From the NCBI GenBank assembly GCA_947247005.1, contig OX365945.1, positions 36,696,551-36,760,550 of the forward strand: a DNA stretch of 64,000 nt. The letters are read 5' to 3'. Below, piece by piece: positions 1-11,881 of the stretch. Origin of the DNA: Spisula solida. Taxonomy: Eukaryota > Mollusca > Bivalvia > Venerida > Mactridae. Under the pieces are notes generated by a model, which saw nothing but the letters and a program-made list of their open reading frames with translations, made no database searches and was not told the DNA's origin. Each line of letters starts with the position of its first letter. The stretch's first letter is position 1. The position numbers and the translations under genes were made by a program.

Positions 1-310
1 CATAGATCAACTAAACGTCGTACATAGATCTACTAACCGTCATACATTGATCCACTAACCGTCGTACATAGATCCACTACCCGTCGTACATTGATCCACT
101 AACCGTCGTACATTGATCCACTAACCGTCGTACATAGATCCACTACCCGTCGTACATTGATACACTTTCCGTCGTACATAGATCCACTAACCGTCGTACA
201 TTGATACACTATCCGTCGTACATAAATCCACAAACCGTCGTACATAGATCCTCTAACCGTCGTATATAGATCCACTAACCGTCGTACATACATCTACTAA
301 CCGTCGTACA
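1..310. repeat. 22-bp minisatellite
   Basis: About 14 tandem copies of a 22-bp unit with core 'ccactaaccgtcgtacat'. Variation is mostly at single positions (cata/catt, ccc/aac). The array begins at or before the first base of the window, so its true left end is unknown. The 64-codon reverse-strand open frame across it (99-293) is a by-product of the repeat and is not called as a gene. Confidence 0.95.
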
Positions 311-2030
311 TACTCAACAGAATGACATTTAACCATTCATACCGGTAATTCTAAACATTTCTTGGCAGTCGAGGCGTTCCATACATCTTATACTGTTTCT
401 CGTTTATTACTATGTTACTGTTTCTCGATTATTACTATGTTACTGTTTATGACTTACAAAGGTACATGTTTCAATTACTTGATTAATTTTAATTTAATTA
501 AATATGTCAACATGTATTAACTTGACGCTATAGGAGAGATCATGTTTGTATACAAAGGGATTAGTACCACCAGCTAGCTATTGGTGAAAGGCAGGTTTTT
601 ATTGTTCATTCATCCAATAGACTGCTGGTGGGCATTTTGCATATGAATACGGTGATCTCTCTCCTATAAGAGTACAGGATGAGCATTTTCGGTAAATCGG
701 TCAGATCACATCGTGTCAAATATAATCGGTGAAGACGTCTGATATAAAATCTACTCCACCGGAATGTTCCGTTGACACGAGGGTGGTGTATAAAAGCCAG
801 CTCTTGATAGATTATTATTGGTAATAATCCGATCTTCCGCGCCGTAAATATGTCATCTTTGTAATTTATAGGCAAGTGAAGTGACGGTCAGGGGTGAATT
901 TAATTGCTACGAAAGGAGACAAAAAATGTGACACATCCCAACACGAGGTCACCACAACACGACAAGATTGACTGCCGACCAGTTGAAAAGTTGTAAAAAT
1001 GTTCGGCAGAGATTGACAGTACTATAAATGATACTTTTATTTTACACAAATTCACTGAAATGTGTCAGAATTCACACCCTGCAGATACACACCTGTAATT
1101 AAATTAATTGCAATTTGACATTTATTATTATCTGAATATAAAATGACTAATCACGCTTACTGTCCGTTTGTTGAAAGTTTGTCAGTACGCATGTTGACCA
1201 ACTTATCCATCTCGCTTTCTTCATTAACAAAACGTAACTTGTTGCCTCTCCCACAGACTGCATGCTCATTAACGTTACCTATTTTTTAACATTTCATATT
1301 TCTTTACGTCGAGTCTAGATTTCTAAACTCCCCATGAATTAAAAGTTTTGTCATTTAAATTTATAATTCTTTCTAATGAATGTTTCCTTATACCGAGTTA
1401 GTATTCCAATATAACGAATTATACTTCCTTTTTAATGAATGTTTCGTTATAGGCCTATTGAATTAGAAATCCACTAATCTATTTTTTTAAATATTTTTTT
1501 ATTATAAATTTATCAATCTCTTGAGTAAATATTCGATTATAATTTTTTAAAAATAATTTTATTACGAGTAAACATTCGGATATAACGAAATAAGAACAGA
1601 GTCGGTCAGCATGAACTATTGTTAATAAACCTTTTCGTTTACGATCTTGCTAATGGCCACGAAAATCTAACTGTAAGTTGCCGCTATATTCAGTCCCTGA
1701 TTTTTTCTGCTTTTTTATTTTCATCTTTCATCGTTTTTTTCAGCGCTAGCTGTCTATCTTAATATTTGACTTGATTTAATAAATGATTTTTTAAATTGAT
1801 TTTGTAAATAAATCAGCAGTAAATAGATAAACGAGCCTGATAGCTTAGAATATGCTATACTCATCACAAAAGATAAACATGTAAACGAAATGTACAGTAG
1901 ATACACACAAAGCTCTGTTATTCGCGTTACACTCTATACTATGTGTATCGGTTCGTTCACTGTTTGACCTTAAAGTGACCCGGGTCAAGTAAGAATAGAA
2001 CAGAACATATGGACTATTATGACCTGCGAG
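311..2030. other. AT-rich intergenic DNA
   Basis: No gene seen. It holds a short 25-bp tandem duplication (391-447, 'tactgtttctcg' starts), a hairpin element (529-668, listed separately), and long A/T-rich stretches around 1440-1570. The 89-codon reverse frame at 606-875 overlaps the hairpin element and has no recognisable domain. Confidence 0.6.
529..668. mobile_element. Short imperfect palindrome, MITE-like
   Basis: The left end 'tataggagagatca' is matched in reverse complement by 'tgatctctctcctata' at the right end. Inside, 'accaccagctagctattgg' pairs with 'ccaatagactgctggtggg'. The whole 140-bp segment can therefore fold into an interrupted hairpin. No clear target duplication was seen. 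A small non-autonomous DNA element is the simplest reading, but a chance hairpin is possible. Confidence 0.5.
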
Positions 2031-2032
2031 CC

Positions 2033-2740
2033 TTGAGCGAGCAGGTATATTGGATAGCATAAAGTAAAAAGTCCATGGAGGGGCACGTGACCTGTTCTCG
2101 ATGGTTTACGATTTCAAAAAAAATTCCAAAAAAGATGCATTTTGTAAGAATGTCGTGAACCAGACGAATTCCATTACTCCATGCGGATAACATCGGTCTT
2201 TGTCGCATTGCAATAGTTTATTTACCGAAGAAATCAGAACTGTCCGAAATTTCAGTGAGCGCTAGGCAATATTAAGACCATGGATCTAAACAGCAGGTGA
2301 CTGCAGCTGCATAAGCGCAGCGCTTCCCAGTCATTTGTCATGGAATTATCGAAATTGGTTTATGATCTTTGATATTGTTGAACACTGAAAACATGTCTAA
2401 TGATAATACATTTTAATGAACTGATACGAGGTTTTATTTATAAGCATATAAATATTATATGGAACAAGGGAGTCATAATATGCAATTATGTGTCTTGAAA
2501 ATTGGTTTGTCATACATGAAATTATTTAACAATTTGTTGATAAATTTCGTATGTCAAATTATCGTGCATATAGTTTTCCCAATTTGAAAGCTACCGGCCT
2601 ATCGCGCTTATTTTTTTCTCACAATTTTGAGATTTTCATGCTTAATTTTATACACATCAGCTGTTGAATTATGCAGATAGAAGGTCGAGGATCCTGTCAA
2701 TTCTCTGTCAAATGAAGTCGGTACATCATTTGCTCGCAGG
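2033..2740. mobile_element. Dispersed element, copy A (CCTGCGAGC/GCTCGCAGG ends)
   Basis: Starts with CCTGCGAGC and ends with its reverse complement GCTCGCAGG. Two internal blocks match a second locus closely: 2033-2335 (block L) matches 24134-24385 and, inverted, 24668-24966; 2470-2745 (block M) matches 24388-24664. About 130 bp between L and M (2341-2470) is absent from the second copy. The matching right flank 'aactatttgacttgt' suggests the true element end lies slightly beyond the 9-bp terminus. No coding capacity seen. Family unknown; non-autonomous DNA transposon is an inference. Confidence 0.75.
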
Positions 2741-2759
2741 AACTATTTGACTTGTACAT

Positions 2760-3370
2760 ATCTATATTATTATTCTTTTTTGATCTACTGACAAACAATA
2801 AACATGTGTAAATATATAGATTCTAGTTTGAGTTGTGTTTTTCAATTCCTGCGAGATAAAATAACGCTTCTTCGTGGAAAACAAGTACACTTATCTGCTA
2901 TCTTAACGCTGTTTATCTTTTTAAAATATATTTCTTATTTATAGATTGTTTTATTTATTATACACACATATTTGCACCAGGTTGTACATGCTATTTATGT
3001 TTTCGAACAAATGATATCAATAGCCGAGTTTTCTCTTAGTGTGAATTGTTATGTTCATGTTTGAAGTCCTGATCATTTCGTTTATTGCTTTTGTTTCCTG
3101 GTACCGGTATATCTACTTTTATCTATACGTGAGGTCCGCCTCATGTTTACATCATAATACTTTCAATTGTTACATGATATGCATACTTTATGACAGAGAT
3201 TTGACCATATCCGTGTTTGTGGTTAATCAGCTTAGTGTATGTTGATAAACAAGAAGTACAATTAATTAGTTTAATAATTATGTATATTCACGAAGGATAC
3301 AGTGTTATTTATTTCGCGGCACGAATGTACTTTGAACTTACTTACAGGCGTATATTTTTTCTATGAAGTT
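2760..3370. other. AT-rich intergenic DNA
   Basis: No repeat or gene recognised. A 64-codon plus-strand frame (3051-3245) is hydrophobic and aromatic-rich but resembles translation of AT-rich DNA, so it is not called. Confidence 0.5.
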
Positions 3371-3377
3371 GCGATTT

Positions 3378-3917
3378 AACAACTGCTCCTCGTATAACAA
3401 CTGCTCCTTGTATAACAACTGCTCCTCGTATAACAACTGCTCCTCGTATAACAACTTCTCCTTGTATAACAACTGCTCCTCGTATAACAACTGCTCCTCG
3501 TATAACAACTGCTCCTCGTATAACAACTGCTCCTTGTATAACAACTGCTCCTCGTATAACAACTGCTCCTCGTATAACAACTTCTCCTTGTATAACAACT
3601 GCTCCTTGTATAACAACTGCTCCTTGTATAACAACTGCTCCTTGTATAACAACTGCTCCTCGTATAACAACTGCTCCTCGTATAACAACTGCTCCTCGTA
3701 TAACAACTGCTCCTCGTATAACAACTGCTCCTTGTATAACAACTGCTCCTTGTATAACAACTGCTCCTCGTATAACAACTGCTCCTCGTATAACAACTGC
3801 TCCTCGTATAACAACTGCTCCTTGTATAACAACTGCTCCTTGTATAACAACTGATCCTCGTATAACACATGACCCTCGTATAACAACTGCTCCTCGTATA
3901 ACCACTGCTCCTCGTAG
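3378..3917. repeat. 18-bp minisatellite
   Basis: About 30 copies of the 18-bp unit 'tataacaactgctcctcg', with a recurrent c/t variant (tcctcg or tccttg) and rare 'cttctcc' copies. Because 18 is divisible by three and the unit lacks stops in several frames, open frames of 160-210 codons appear on both strands; all are repeat artefacts. The order of the two variants is not strictly periodic. The last few copies before 3917 are more diverged, as expected at an array edge. Confidence 0.95.
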
Positions 3918-3958
3918 TTTGTAAGTGCAACAATGACGATGTATAAACATCTGTCCTT

Positions 3959-4013
3959 ATAATAATAATAATAATTATTATTATTATTATCATTATTATT
4001 ATCATTATTATTA
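3959..4013. repeat. (TAA/TTA)n microsatellite
   Basis: A run of AAT triplets switches at about 3974 to ATT triplets with two ATC interruptions. It is a small self-complementary trinucleotide tract immediately downstream of the 18-bp array. Confidence 0.9.
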
Positions 4014-4366
4014 GTTTAATACGTAAGATTCATTTACGCGTTTTATCAAACCCTTATTCCGGTCAAGTTGGGAAGCCACAACGCATAAGAGTTCTTTTAT
4101 ATTATTAAATATAACACTGTATTAAAACATAGATATTACATTCAGTCAATCATAATAAAACAATAACAACACATTTTATTCCAGCGTTAGGGAGTTGTTG
4201 TTGTTGTAATAAAACATGTACTCTTCTTTAAAAACATAATGCTTCTCATAACTTTGAATACATGTTCCTTTTTGTTCAATCTTGTGCATATTCACTTTAA
4301 ATGATATACTCCTTAAATCATCACTGATAATAAGTGGTCAGTCGACCTTGCTGTGCTTATATTATG

Positions 4367-4590
4367 CATGTTTGTTTATTGATAGGTCTAGGGTTATCTC
4401 CGGTGAACTATACATGCATGCATGTTTGTTTATTGATAGGTCTAGGGTTATCTCCGGTGAACTATACATGCATGCATGTTTGTTTATTGATAGGTCTAGG
4501 GTTATCTCCGGTGAACTATACATGCATGCATGTTTGTTTATTGATAGGTCTAGGGTTATCTCCGGTGAACTATACATGCATGCATGTTTC
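4367..4590. repeat. 54-bp tandem repeat, 4 copies
   Basis: Four almost identical copies with a 54-bp period; 'tttgtttattgatag' recurs at 4371, 4425, 4479 and 4533. The near-identity of the copies indicates recent amplification or homogenisation. Divisibility by three yields overlapping open frames on both strands, which are not called as genes. Confidence 0.95.
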
Positions 4591-5734
4591 CATTGTTGTT
4601 GTTTATTATGTTGTTTGTTAATCTATTTTTCTTTTCCAGTGGACTATATTGAAAATTGATATTACTGTCCAATATGTAATCCACTATAAATAAAGTCGTT
4701 ATTATTATTATAACCTTCAGGATGAAGTCAGCATCAAAGCTTGGAAACATTTGTTTTGTTAATTCATTTTTTCTCAAATCTTATTAACAGTTCGCAGTAA
4801 TAAACTTCGTTTATTACCATATATGACAATGTACAGTTTTATAAACATCCCATTAAAATGGTGTAAAATTTGACAACGGCCGAGTGAAGCAATGTCAAAA
4901 ACGTTATTACGTAACCTCAGGCCACTCCATGTTGTAAAACTGTCAGGTATTGCAGCGTCGTCTAATTTATTTGGTATGTATGAAATGAATTTCCCAAAAT
5001 AACCCCTAACGTCTTATGATTATGCACATTAATAAAAAGAATTATGTATATGACAGTCAGAAATTTGGACAATGTTGTAATTTTAGACAGAGTATCTGTG
5101 AAAACAGAAATTAATGATAATGTCATGGCTTCATTCGATAGGGAATACAGTACTATGTCAAATCACGCTCGTAAACATCCGTAACAGTACAAGCGGCTCT
5201 ATTCATCATAAACATTATTATATTTTATTAAGATAAAGGTCGTAGCTTAGTAGAACATGCTCTTTTTTACGTAACGCTACTTAATAATGACGTCATTTCG
5301 GCACAATTGTTTAACTTAAGTCAAAGTATTTAAGATTTTCAACCAATATGCTTTATGAACACCAACCCAGGGCTTGTACTCACACAAAACATTTTGAGGA
5401 TTCCTTAACTCATTGAGAACTCGTCGGCCCGTATAATAGGTTTCAAACCCCATACAGTACGACACATTCGACTTGTTTAGCAAAGCGCAAAAGTATTAGA
5501 CTGCTCTGCTATCGCAACAACAAGGCTGTCCATATAACCAGTATCTACTATCAATGTATCACGCCTCAAGATAGGTTGATCAATGACCCTATTGTCATGA
5601 AAATCGGAACAGGTCCTGTTGACCAAACTGAAATAGAAAAAGCTTGTTTTTCATAAAAAAGAGTAGTTTTCAGACAGTTTTTTTCTTGTTATCTCATAAT
5701 AGCGTTTTTGTACTTACGATCTTCTCATTCTAAA
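4591..5734. other. Intergenic DNA, nothing recognised
   Basis: AT-rich sequence without supported coding capacity. It contains an isolated palindromic TGACGTCA (CRE-type octamer) near 5288, which by itself proves nothing about regulation. Confidence 0.5.
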
Positions 5735-5815
5735 AGATAATATTAAGTCTGACAGGGAAGGCAGCACTCATCTTAAACAACCGAGCACTGAAAACATTGA
5801 AAACATACAAGGCAC
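5735..5815. repeat. Dispersed module also found at 63.23 kb
   Basis: The segment containing 'ggaaggcagcact' followed by 'ccgagcac' and 'gaaaacat' recurs, with small indels, at about 63232-63300. Both occurrences lie next to a minisatellite: 18-bp units from 6166 here, 30-bp units up to 63220 there. A piece of a mobile element that carries arrays is a reasonable inference; full element ends are not visible. Confidence 0.6.
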
Positions 5816-6165
5816 AATGTTCAACTGAACCAACCGAGCACAGAAAACATAAAACACACACAAGACATAATGCCCAACCAAACAAGCAAACGATCCGCCC
5901 AAGCTGTCGAAAAGCAGAACGAATTAGTTTCAACAATCAAAAAGCTAAACGCCCTAGCCGAACGACCCAGCCCCAACAGCTTCAACATCAAAACGGGCCC
6001 AACACCCAGCATCAGCCATCAGAAATCCCAAAAAGTATAAAACTAACAGTGTTGCAATGCTGAAAGTCAAGTTTACAGCTGAATGACCCAGCCTCATCAA
6101 CAAAAGAAGACCGAACGCACAAGCCGGACGATCCAGTTTTAACAAGTATAATGCCTTAGCCAGAT
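5816..6165. other. Degenerate, possibly ancient tandem repeats
   Basis: Locally C/A-rich on the plus strand, unlike its neighbours. Motifs such as 'gaacgacccagcc', 'gaatgacccagcc' and 'gacgatccag' recur at irregular spacing, suggesting a decayed array between the dispersed module and the 18-bp array. The 88-codon plus frame (5797-6063) is low-complexity and not convincing as a gene. Confidence 0.4.
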
Positions 6166-6893
6166 TGCCCGCTGTCCTTGTGGTGTGTGCTGTCCTTGTG
6201 GTGTGTGCTGTCCTTGTGGTGTGTGCTGTCCTTGTGGTGTGTGCTGTCCTTGTGGTGTGTGCTGTCCTTGTGGTGTGTGCTGTCCTTGTGGTGTGTGCTG
6301 TACTTGTGGTATGTGCTGTCCTAGTGGTGTGTGCTGTCCTTGTGGTGTGTGCTGTCCTTGTGGTGTGTGGTGTCCTTGTGGTGTGTGGTGTCCTTGTGGT
6401 GTGTGGTGTCCTTGTGGTGTGTGGTGTCCTTGTGGTGTGTGCTGTCCTTGTGGTGTGTGGTGTCCTTGTGGTGTGTGCTGTCCTTGTGGTGTGTGGTGTC
6501 CTTGTGGTGTGTGGTGTCCTTGTGGTGTGTGCTGTCCTTGTGGTGTGTGGTGTCCTTGTGGTGTGTGGTGTCCTTGTGGTGTGTGCTGTCCTTGTGGTGT
6601 GTGGTGTCCTTGTGGTGTGTGGTGTCCTTGTGGTGTGTGCTGTCCTTGTTGTGTGTGGTGTCCTTGTGGTGTGTGCTGTCCTTGTTGTGTGTGCTGTCCT
6701 TGTGGTGTGTGCTGTCCTTGTGGTGTGTGCTGTCCTTGTGGTGTGTGCTGTCCTTGTGGTGTGTGCTGTCCTTGTGGTGTGTGCTGTCCTTGTGGTGTGT
6801 GCTGTCCTTGTGGTGTGTGCTGTCCTTGTGGTGTGTGATGTCCTTGTGGTGTGTGATGTCCTTGTGGTGTGTGCTGTCCTTGTGGTGTGTGGT
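6166..6893. repeat. 18-bp minisatellite (tgctgtccttgtggtgtg)
   Basis: About 40 copies of the 18-bp unit 'tgctgtccttgtggtgtg', strongly G/T-skewed on the plus strand. Two main variants differ at one base (tgctgt or tggtgt) and are intermixed in the middle, with only the c form near both ends. Long frames exist on both strands (reverse: His-Thr-Pro-Gln-Gly repeats over 280 codons; forward: Val/Leu/Cys repeats), which shows they are products of an 18-bp period. Downstream flank 6894-6950 resembles 8900-8955, next to a single-copy relative of this unit. Confidence 0.95.
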
Positions 6894-7261
6894 CAACATT
6901 TTTGTCTCTTCCTGACTTTGGCTCTTGTTCCGTATTTGTTTGTCTGATGGAGGTGGCAGGCTGTCTAGGTAGGTTGTCGTGTATTTGCAACTGCTCAGTA
7001 TTTCATGCTCTGCAGTTTCTGATTGCTGTCTACCATGCCACATTATTACTGTAGTTTTTATTTATTTGACTTTAAGCAATAACATTTAACACGTTAATTG
7101 TACTCGGAATAATAGTTATTCAAAATAGCAATTTACACTGTAAAAACATGCACACATAACGAAAAATAGCTGATGTACGTATTCATAATGTTTATCTTCT
7201 ATAAGGTGCATCCCAAACTTATAACTGACATGACATCAAGTTTTGATGCACGGGAAACGAA

Positions 7262-7370
7262 CGTGTAGCTCACTGTAACTCTAGCCTTATCTATAAACTA
7301 AACTGGATATAATACCAACACTGTACGGTCGACTAACCGCTTGTTATCAGTGTAGATTGAAAGAGTATAG
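7262..7370 (+). repeat. Shared left-flank module of minisatellite (copy 1)
   Basis: This ~105-bp block contains 'ctctagccttatctataaa', a 'cggtcgact' core and 'gttatcag', in the same order and spacing as 38590-38690. In both places it lies 50-70 bp upstream of a minisatellite: 30-bp units here, 54-bp units there. The repeat units themselves differ, so the shared part is the flank. This suggests a transposable element family with a variable internal array. Confidence 0.75.
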
Positions 7371-7435
7371 TCCGTCGATCATAACCACTAGCCTTTGTTT
7401 ACAAATAAAAATGACAATTAAATGCATTTTTGGTG

Positions 7436-8545
7436 TTCATTTTTGCGTATGAATACTTCGTTCTCGCTTGACTGGCATATGAATACTTCGTTACGTTTGA
7501 CGGACGTATGAATACTTCGTTTACGTTTGACTGACGTATGCATATTTCGTTCACGCTTGACTGACGTATGAATACTTCGTTCCCGCTTGACTGACGTTTG
7601 AATACTTCGTTCACGTTTGACTGGCATATGAATACTTCGTTACGTTTGACGGACGTATGAATACTTCGTTTACGTTTGACTGACGTATGAATACTTCGTT
7701 TACGTTTGACTGACGTTTGAATACTTCGTCCCCGCTTGACTTGCGTATGAATACTTCGTTCTCGCTTGACTAACGTATGAATACTTCGTTCACGTTTGAC
7801 TGACGTATGAATACTTCGTTTACGTTTGACTGGCGTATGAATACTTCGTTTACGTTTGACTGGCGTATGAATACTTCGTTCACGTTTGACTGACGTATGA
7901 ATACTTCGTTACGTTTGACTGGCGTGTGAATACTTCGTTCACGTTTGACTGACGTGTGAATACTTCGTTCACGTTTGACTGACGTGTGGATACTTCGTTC
8001 ACGTTTGACTGATGTGTGGATACTTCGTTCACGTTTGACCGATGTGTGGATACTTCGTTCACGTTTGACTGATGTGTGGATACTTCGTTCACGTTTGACT
8101 GATGTGTGGATACTTCGTCCACGTTTGAATGATGTGTGGATACTTCGTTCACGTTTGACTGATGTGTGGATACTTCGTTCACGTTTGACTGACGTTTGAA
8201 TACTTCGTTTACGTTTGACTGGCGTATGAATACTTCGTTTACGTTTGACTGGCGTATGAATACTTCGTTCACGTTTGACTGACGTATGAATACTTCGTTA
8301 CGTTTGACTGACGTGTGAATATTTCGTTCACGTTTGACTGATGTGTGGATACTTCGTTCACGTTTGACTGATGTGTGGATACTTCGTTCACGTTTGACTG
8401 ATGTGTGGATACTTCGTTAACGTTTGACTGATGTGTGGATACTTCGTACACGTTTGACTGACGTATGCATATTTCGTTCACGTTTGACTGTCGTATGAAT
8501 ACTTCGTTCACGTTTGACTGTCGTATGAATACTTTTTTCACGTTT
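7436..8545. repeat. 30-bp minisatellite
   Basis: About 36 copies of a 30-bp unit with core 'gaatacttcgttcacgttt'. Several copies are 29 bp (missing one base before 'acgtttgac'), which shifts frames and breaks the otherwise open translation. Blocks of related variants (for example 'gatgtgtggatac' at 7980-8190 and 8335-8450) repeat as groups, indicating duplication of multi-unit segments. Reverse frames of 106-130 codons are artefacts of the period. Confidence 0.95.
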
Positions 8546-9430
8546 AATTGAATGTTTTTAAAACTCATCCACGATTGATGACCACGCAATATTTTATTTG
8601 CCCACTGTCCAGAGAGTATCTAGAACAGTTCACAAAATGGCATAATTTCATGTAATACATGACTCTACATTTAGAGTATGTTCGTTTTATAAATATCAAT
8701 CGTACCAATGCGGAAGCCCTTTAGTCAACCTTATAATTAAAAAAAATACAAAAATAATTGGCCACTGTGCCTTTTTGTTAAACTTTATTAATTTTGTATG
8801 TGCCATTCTGCAAATTCGTTGTCCAGCTCAAGGCTGCTTCGTATCTTTCAAAATTGCATATACTCAGTGTCTGTTGTGGATTGTCCTTGTGGTGTGTGTT
8901 TTGTCCGGTTGTTAATTTCTTACCAACTGGCTCTTGTTCCGTTTTAGTTTGACTGACTTAAGCAGCAGACTTTCGGGATTGGATGCCCGGTTTTGTATTA
9001 CATGTTCCTGGTCTAGTTTTTTATGTTGGGCATGTTCCGCGCTTTTTCGAGTTAAGTTGTATATTTTCTGTGCCTTTTTGTTCTCATGTGTCCCGTGGTT
9101 TCTGTTGGGCGGTGCTACTTCCGGTAGTTTCGTATTTTGTTTAATTATTATAATATGGGTTTGTATCTGGATTTAAACGCCAATTCCATTTACAGTGGCG
9201 ATTTTCATTTTTAAATAATCAATAATATGCCATAATTTCTCAGTATTTAATTTTTTGACCGGGGCCAAAAGTTATATGGAGCAAGGAGTTATTAATTCGT
9301 ATTTGTTGGTTGTCCTCTTACTATTTCGTCCCCGCGATTCGCATCCTACCTGGTTCGTTCATGAGTTGATGTACAGCTGTGGAGTTATGGATGCAGTGTT
9401 TTGTCCCCCGAGGTCATTTAACGTAGTTGT
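8546..9430. other. Intergenic DNA with one-copy relative of the 6.2-kb array unit
   Basis: At 8883-8899 'ttgtccttgtggtgtgt' matches the 18-bp unit of the 6.2-kb array once, followed by 'tggctcttgttccgt' as in the downstream flank of that array (about 6917-6933). This is probably a diverged copy of the same element without array expansion. Otherwise no gene is seen; the 80-codon frame 8934-9176 is unsupported. Confidence 0.55.
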
Positions 9431-9562
9431 AAGTCCCCTGCCGGTTTTTGACCGGAGGGGACTATTGGTTTGCCATCAGTCCGTCAGTTTTGGTTCTGAC
9501 GGGAATTGTGGTTGCTATGGCAACAGACACATTGAAAATGGCTTTAAACCGGTAGGGGACTT
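9431..9562. mobile_element. MITE-like element with 17-bp inverted ends
   Basis: The left end 'aagtcccctgccggttt' and right end 'aaaccggtaggggactt' are inverted copies with two mismatched central bases. They bound a 132-bp element. The interior contains 'gtccgtcag' and 'tgacggga', themselves nearly complementary, so the whole forms a compact hairpin. No convincing target duplication. A 109-codon frame (9255-9584) runs through it and is not called as a gene for that reason. Confidence 0.65.
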
Positions 9563-9731
9563 CTGTATTGCTTGCAATTATTAATGACTTGTTCATTACG
9601 TCATATCTCGATTTGTTTAATTACGTCATTTTACTAATTGAAAGTAGGTCATCCGACTATATGGGACTTTTAACGTTTTAATACTGTTATTTAACTTTTG
9701 AGACTAACGGCTGCTAAAACTCTCGTATTTC

Positions 9732-9945
9732 GTATGAAATGGATGTGACTGTCTGAGCATTAAACAGTCAGTAACCCATACAGTCATAAAGATGGTCTCG
9801 ATCACGGCTGGTATGAAATGGATATGACTGTCTCAGCATGAAAACAGCCAGTATCCCATACAGTCCTAAATATGTTGTCGACCATGGCTGGTATGAATGG
9901 ATGAGACTGTCTGACCATGAAAACAGCCAATAAAGCAATGCTTTA
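9732..9945. repeat. 79/80-bp tandem repeat, about 2.6 copies
   Basis: Copies start at 9732, 9811 and 9891 with 'gtatgaa'; each contains 'gactgtct' and 'acagtca/acagcca'. The third copy is truncated after 'aacagccaataaag'. Divergence between copies is visible (about one base in eight), so this is an older duplication than the neighbouring minisatellites. Confidence 0.85.
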
Positions 9946-9960
9946 AAACTGATTTAGGTT

Positions 9961-10035
9961 GGAACGGTTGCCGAGTGGTTAGACGTAACGTCAAAAGTTA
10001 CGACGACCCACGTTAAAATTCGTTGGTGCGATTAA
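9961..10035 (+). other. Weak tRNA-like sequence
   Basis: 'ggttgccgagtggttagac' resembles the D-arm (A box) of Ser/Leu-type tRNAs. A B box matching GGTTCRANNCC is not present where expected, so this cannot be a working tRNA. It may be a relic SINE head. Confidence 0.3.
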
Positions 10036-10631
10036 TAAAAGTGGGAAGCATTTGGTTACTATTTATCCCATTTTCTTTACGTGTATATTAAACTTATTGA
10101 CTGTGATATTTTTGCAGATGAATTGGGTTGATTTATAAATTAACACTGCTTGTTATAACCCTTTATTTACTTTGTCAATTTGAAGGTGTTGTCAGTGTCG
10201 TAAAAGCATTACATCCATTCAATTCAAGGTGGAAAAGGCATGACCGATTTAAAATCTGTACGGGTCACAATATCTCGGCTGTTTACTTTGGTTATGTAAA
10301 AGTATCTTATAACTGATCTATACAGAACGATAAAGAAAGCGCAATTTTACACTTCACTCAAAAAATATCAAAACTAAACTTTGAATCTAAAATGATTGCA
10401 ACAAAATCCGATACAGTCCGTTTATTCCGATCTGTCATTTAAATAGACACAATGTAACATAAAACTTACCTTTTTATTGCTTTTAACATTTTAATCGGAT
10501 AAAAAGGCCGTTGAAATCAAATACCTCTTGAACTAAGCCACATAGTCATACATGCACTATCTGCGAAATAAAGAACTGGATTGTGTATACAGATGACTGA
10601 CCCAAATAAACAATTTATGCATTACACAGAA

Positions 10632-11085
10632 CCAATAAAACACGATAAACATTAACAATACTGTATTAATAAAACACGATAAACATTAACACTACTGTAT
10701 TAATGAAACACGATAAACATTAACAATACTGTATTAATAAAACACGATAAACATTAACAATACTGTATTAATAAAACACGATAAACATTAACAATACTGT
10801 ATTAATAAAACACGATAAACATTAACAATACTGTATTAATAAAACACGATAAACATTAACAATACTGTATTAATAAAACACGATAAACATTAACAATACT
10901 GTATTAATAAAACACGATAAACATTAACAATACTGTATTAATAAAACACGATAAACATTAACAATACTGTATTAATAAAACACGATAAACATTAACAATA
11001 CTGTATTAATAAAACACGATAAACATTAACAATACTGTATTAATGAAACACGATAAACATTAACAATACTGTTTTAATGAAACAC
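10632..11085. repeat. 34-bp minisatellite
   Basis: About 13 copies of a 34-bp unit with core 'cacgataaacattaac', first at 10641 and next at 10675. Internal copies are almost identical; the few variants (aatg for aata, actac for aatac, gtttt for gtatt) cluster near both ends. This is the pattern expected when the centre of an array is homogenised and its edges decay. Confidence 0.95.
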
Positions 11086-11880
11086 ACAGTACTAACATAC
11101 TAGTTTTGCAAAGAAAAGAAAATTGTTGTCAATGTATTTTTGCAAGTTTGTGCTTTTAATGCTGATGTGTTGGTTGTATGCAGGAATTCCTGATTGATGT
11201 ATTTATTCATGTTAACATGCCCAGTCGTACAAATCAGAAGTATTAGCAGACTATCTGGAATCGTCTAGAAAATGACACCACTGTCTGATCTATGATAGAT
11301 ATAGATAGATAAGTTTGAGAGGTTTGCTGTTCACAGATCATACCGACGGCTGACCGCGAACCTGTCCAAGATATGACCTTTACGCTTAGATCAATTTAGT
11401 GATTGAGTCTTCATATTCCTCCTGAAAGTTTATATCTGAAACTACAGCTAAATGTAAATATTCATAAAGCATTTTTACAGAAATTGATATACAATGTAGA
11501 GATTAACAATATATGTTTTCAATGTTAGAAATCAAACTCACAGCGCTAACGAGCTGTCAAATCCCAACAGAGGGTTGAATTGTTTAGAAGTGATATAAAA
11601 TACATGAGTTAATATAATTTGACAGATATGAAAAAACCCGTTTAGTACGTCAATAATAATCTTGTTGGTACAAAGGCTGCGTACTTTTATGAATTCGTTG
11701 AACTTCCTAAACCAATAAAATGGCGTACAGGAAGATGCCATAAAACGTAGAACATACGTAATTAAAATAAAACAAGTGATATGAAAATGTCATATTGATG
11801 CTGTGCTATAGTGGAAAAAATGATGATCATTTCGTCAGTTGACATCATTATAAAATCATTGTGTTGGGAAGATTGTTTTC
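11086..11880. other. Intergenic DNA, nothing recognised
   Basis: AT-rich. A short (GATA)-like run is present at about 11296-11312. The 67-codon reverse frame 11538-11741 shows no domain and is not supported. Confidence 0.5.
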
Positions 11881-11881
11881 A

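Noticed and set aside
4380..4400. Telomere-like 'tctagggtta' in the 54-bp repeat
   Set aside because: Only one TAGGG per 54-bp unit; not a (TTAGGG)n tract.
6139..6990. Large ORFs on both strands (His/Thr/Pro/Gln/Gly repeats reverse; Val/Leu/Cys repeats forward)
   Set aside because: They arise from a G/T-skewed 18-bp tandem unit open in several frames at once; no non-repeat domain, start context or splice sites.
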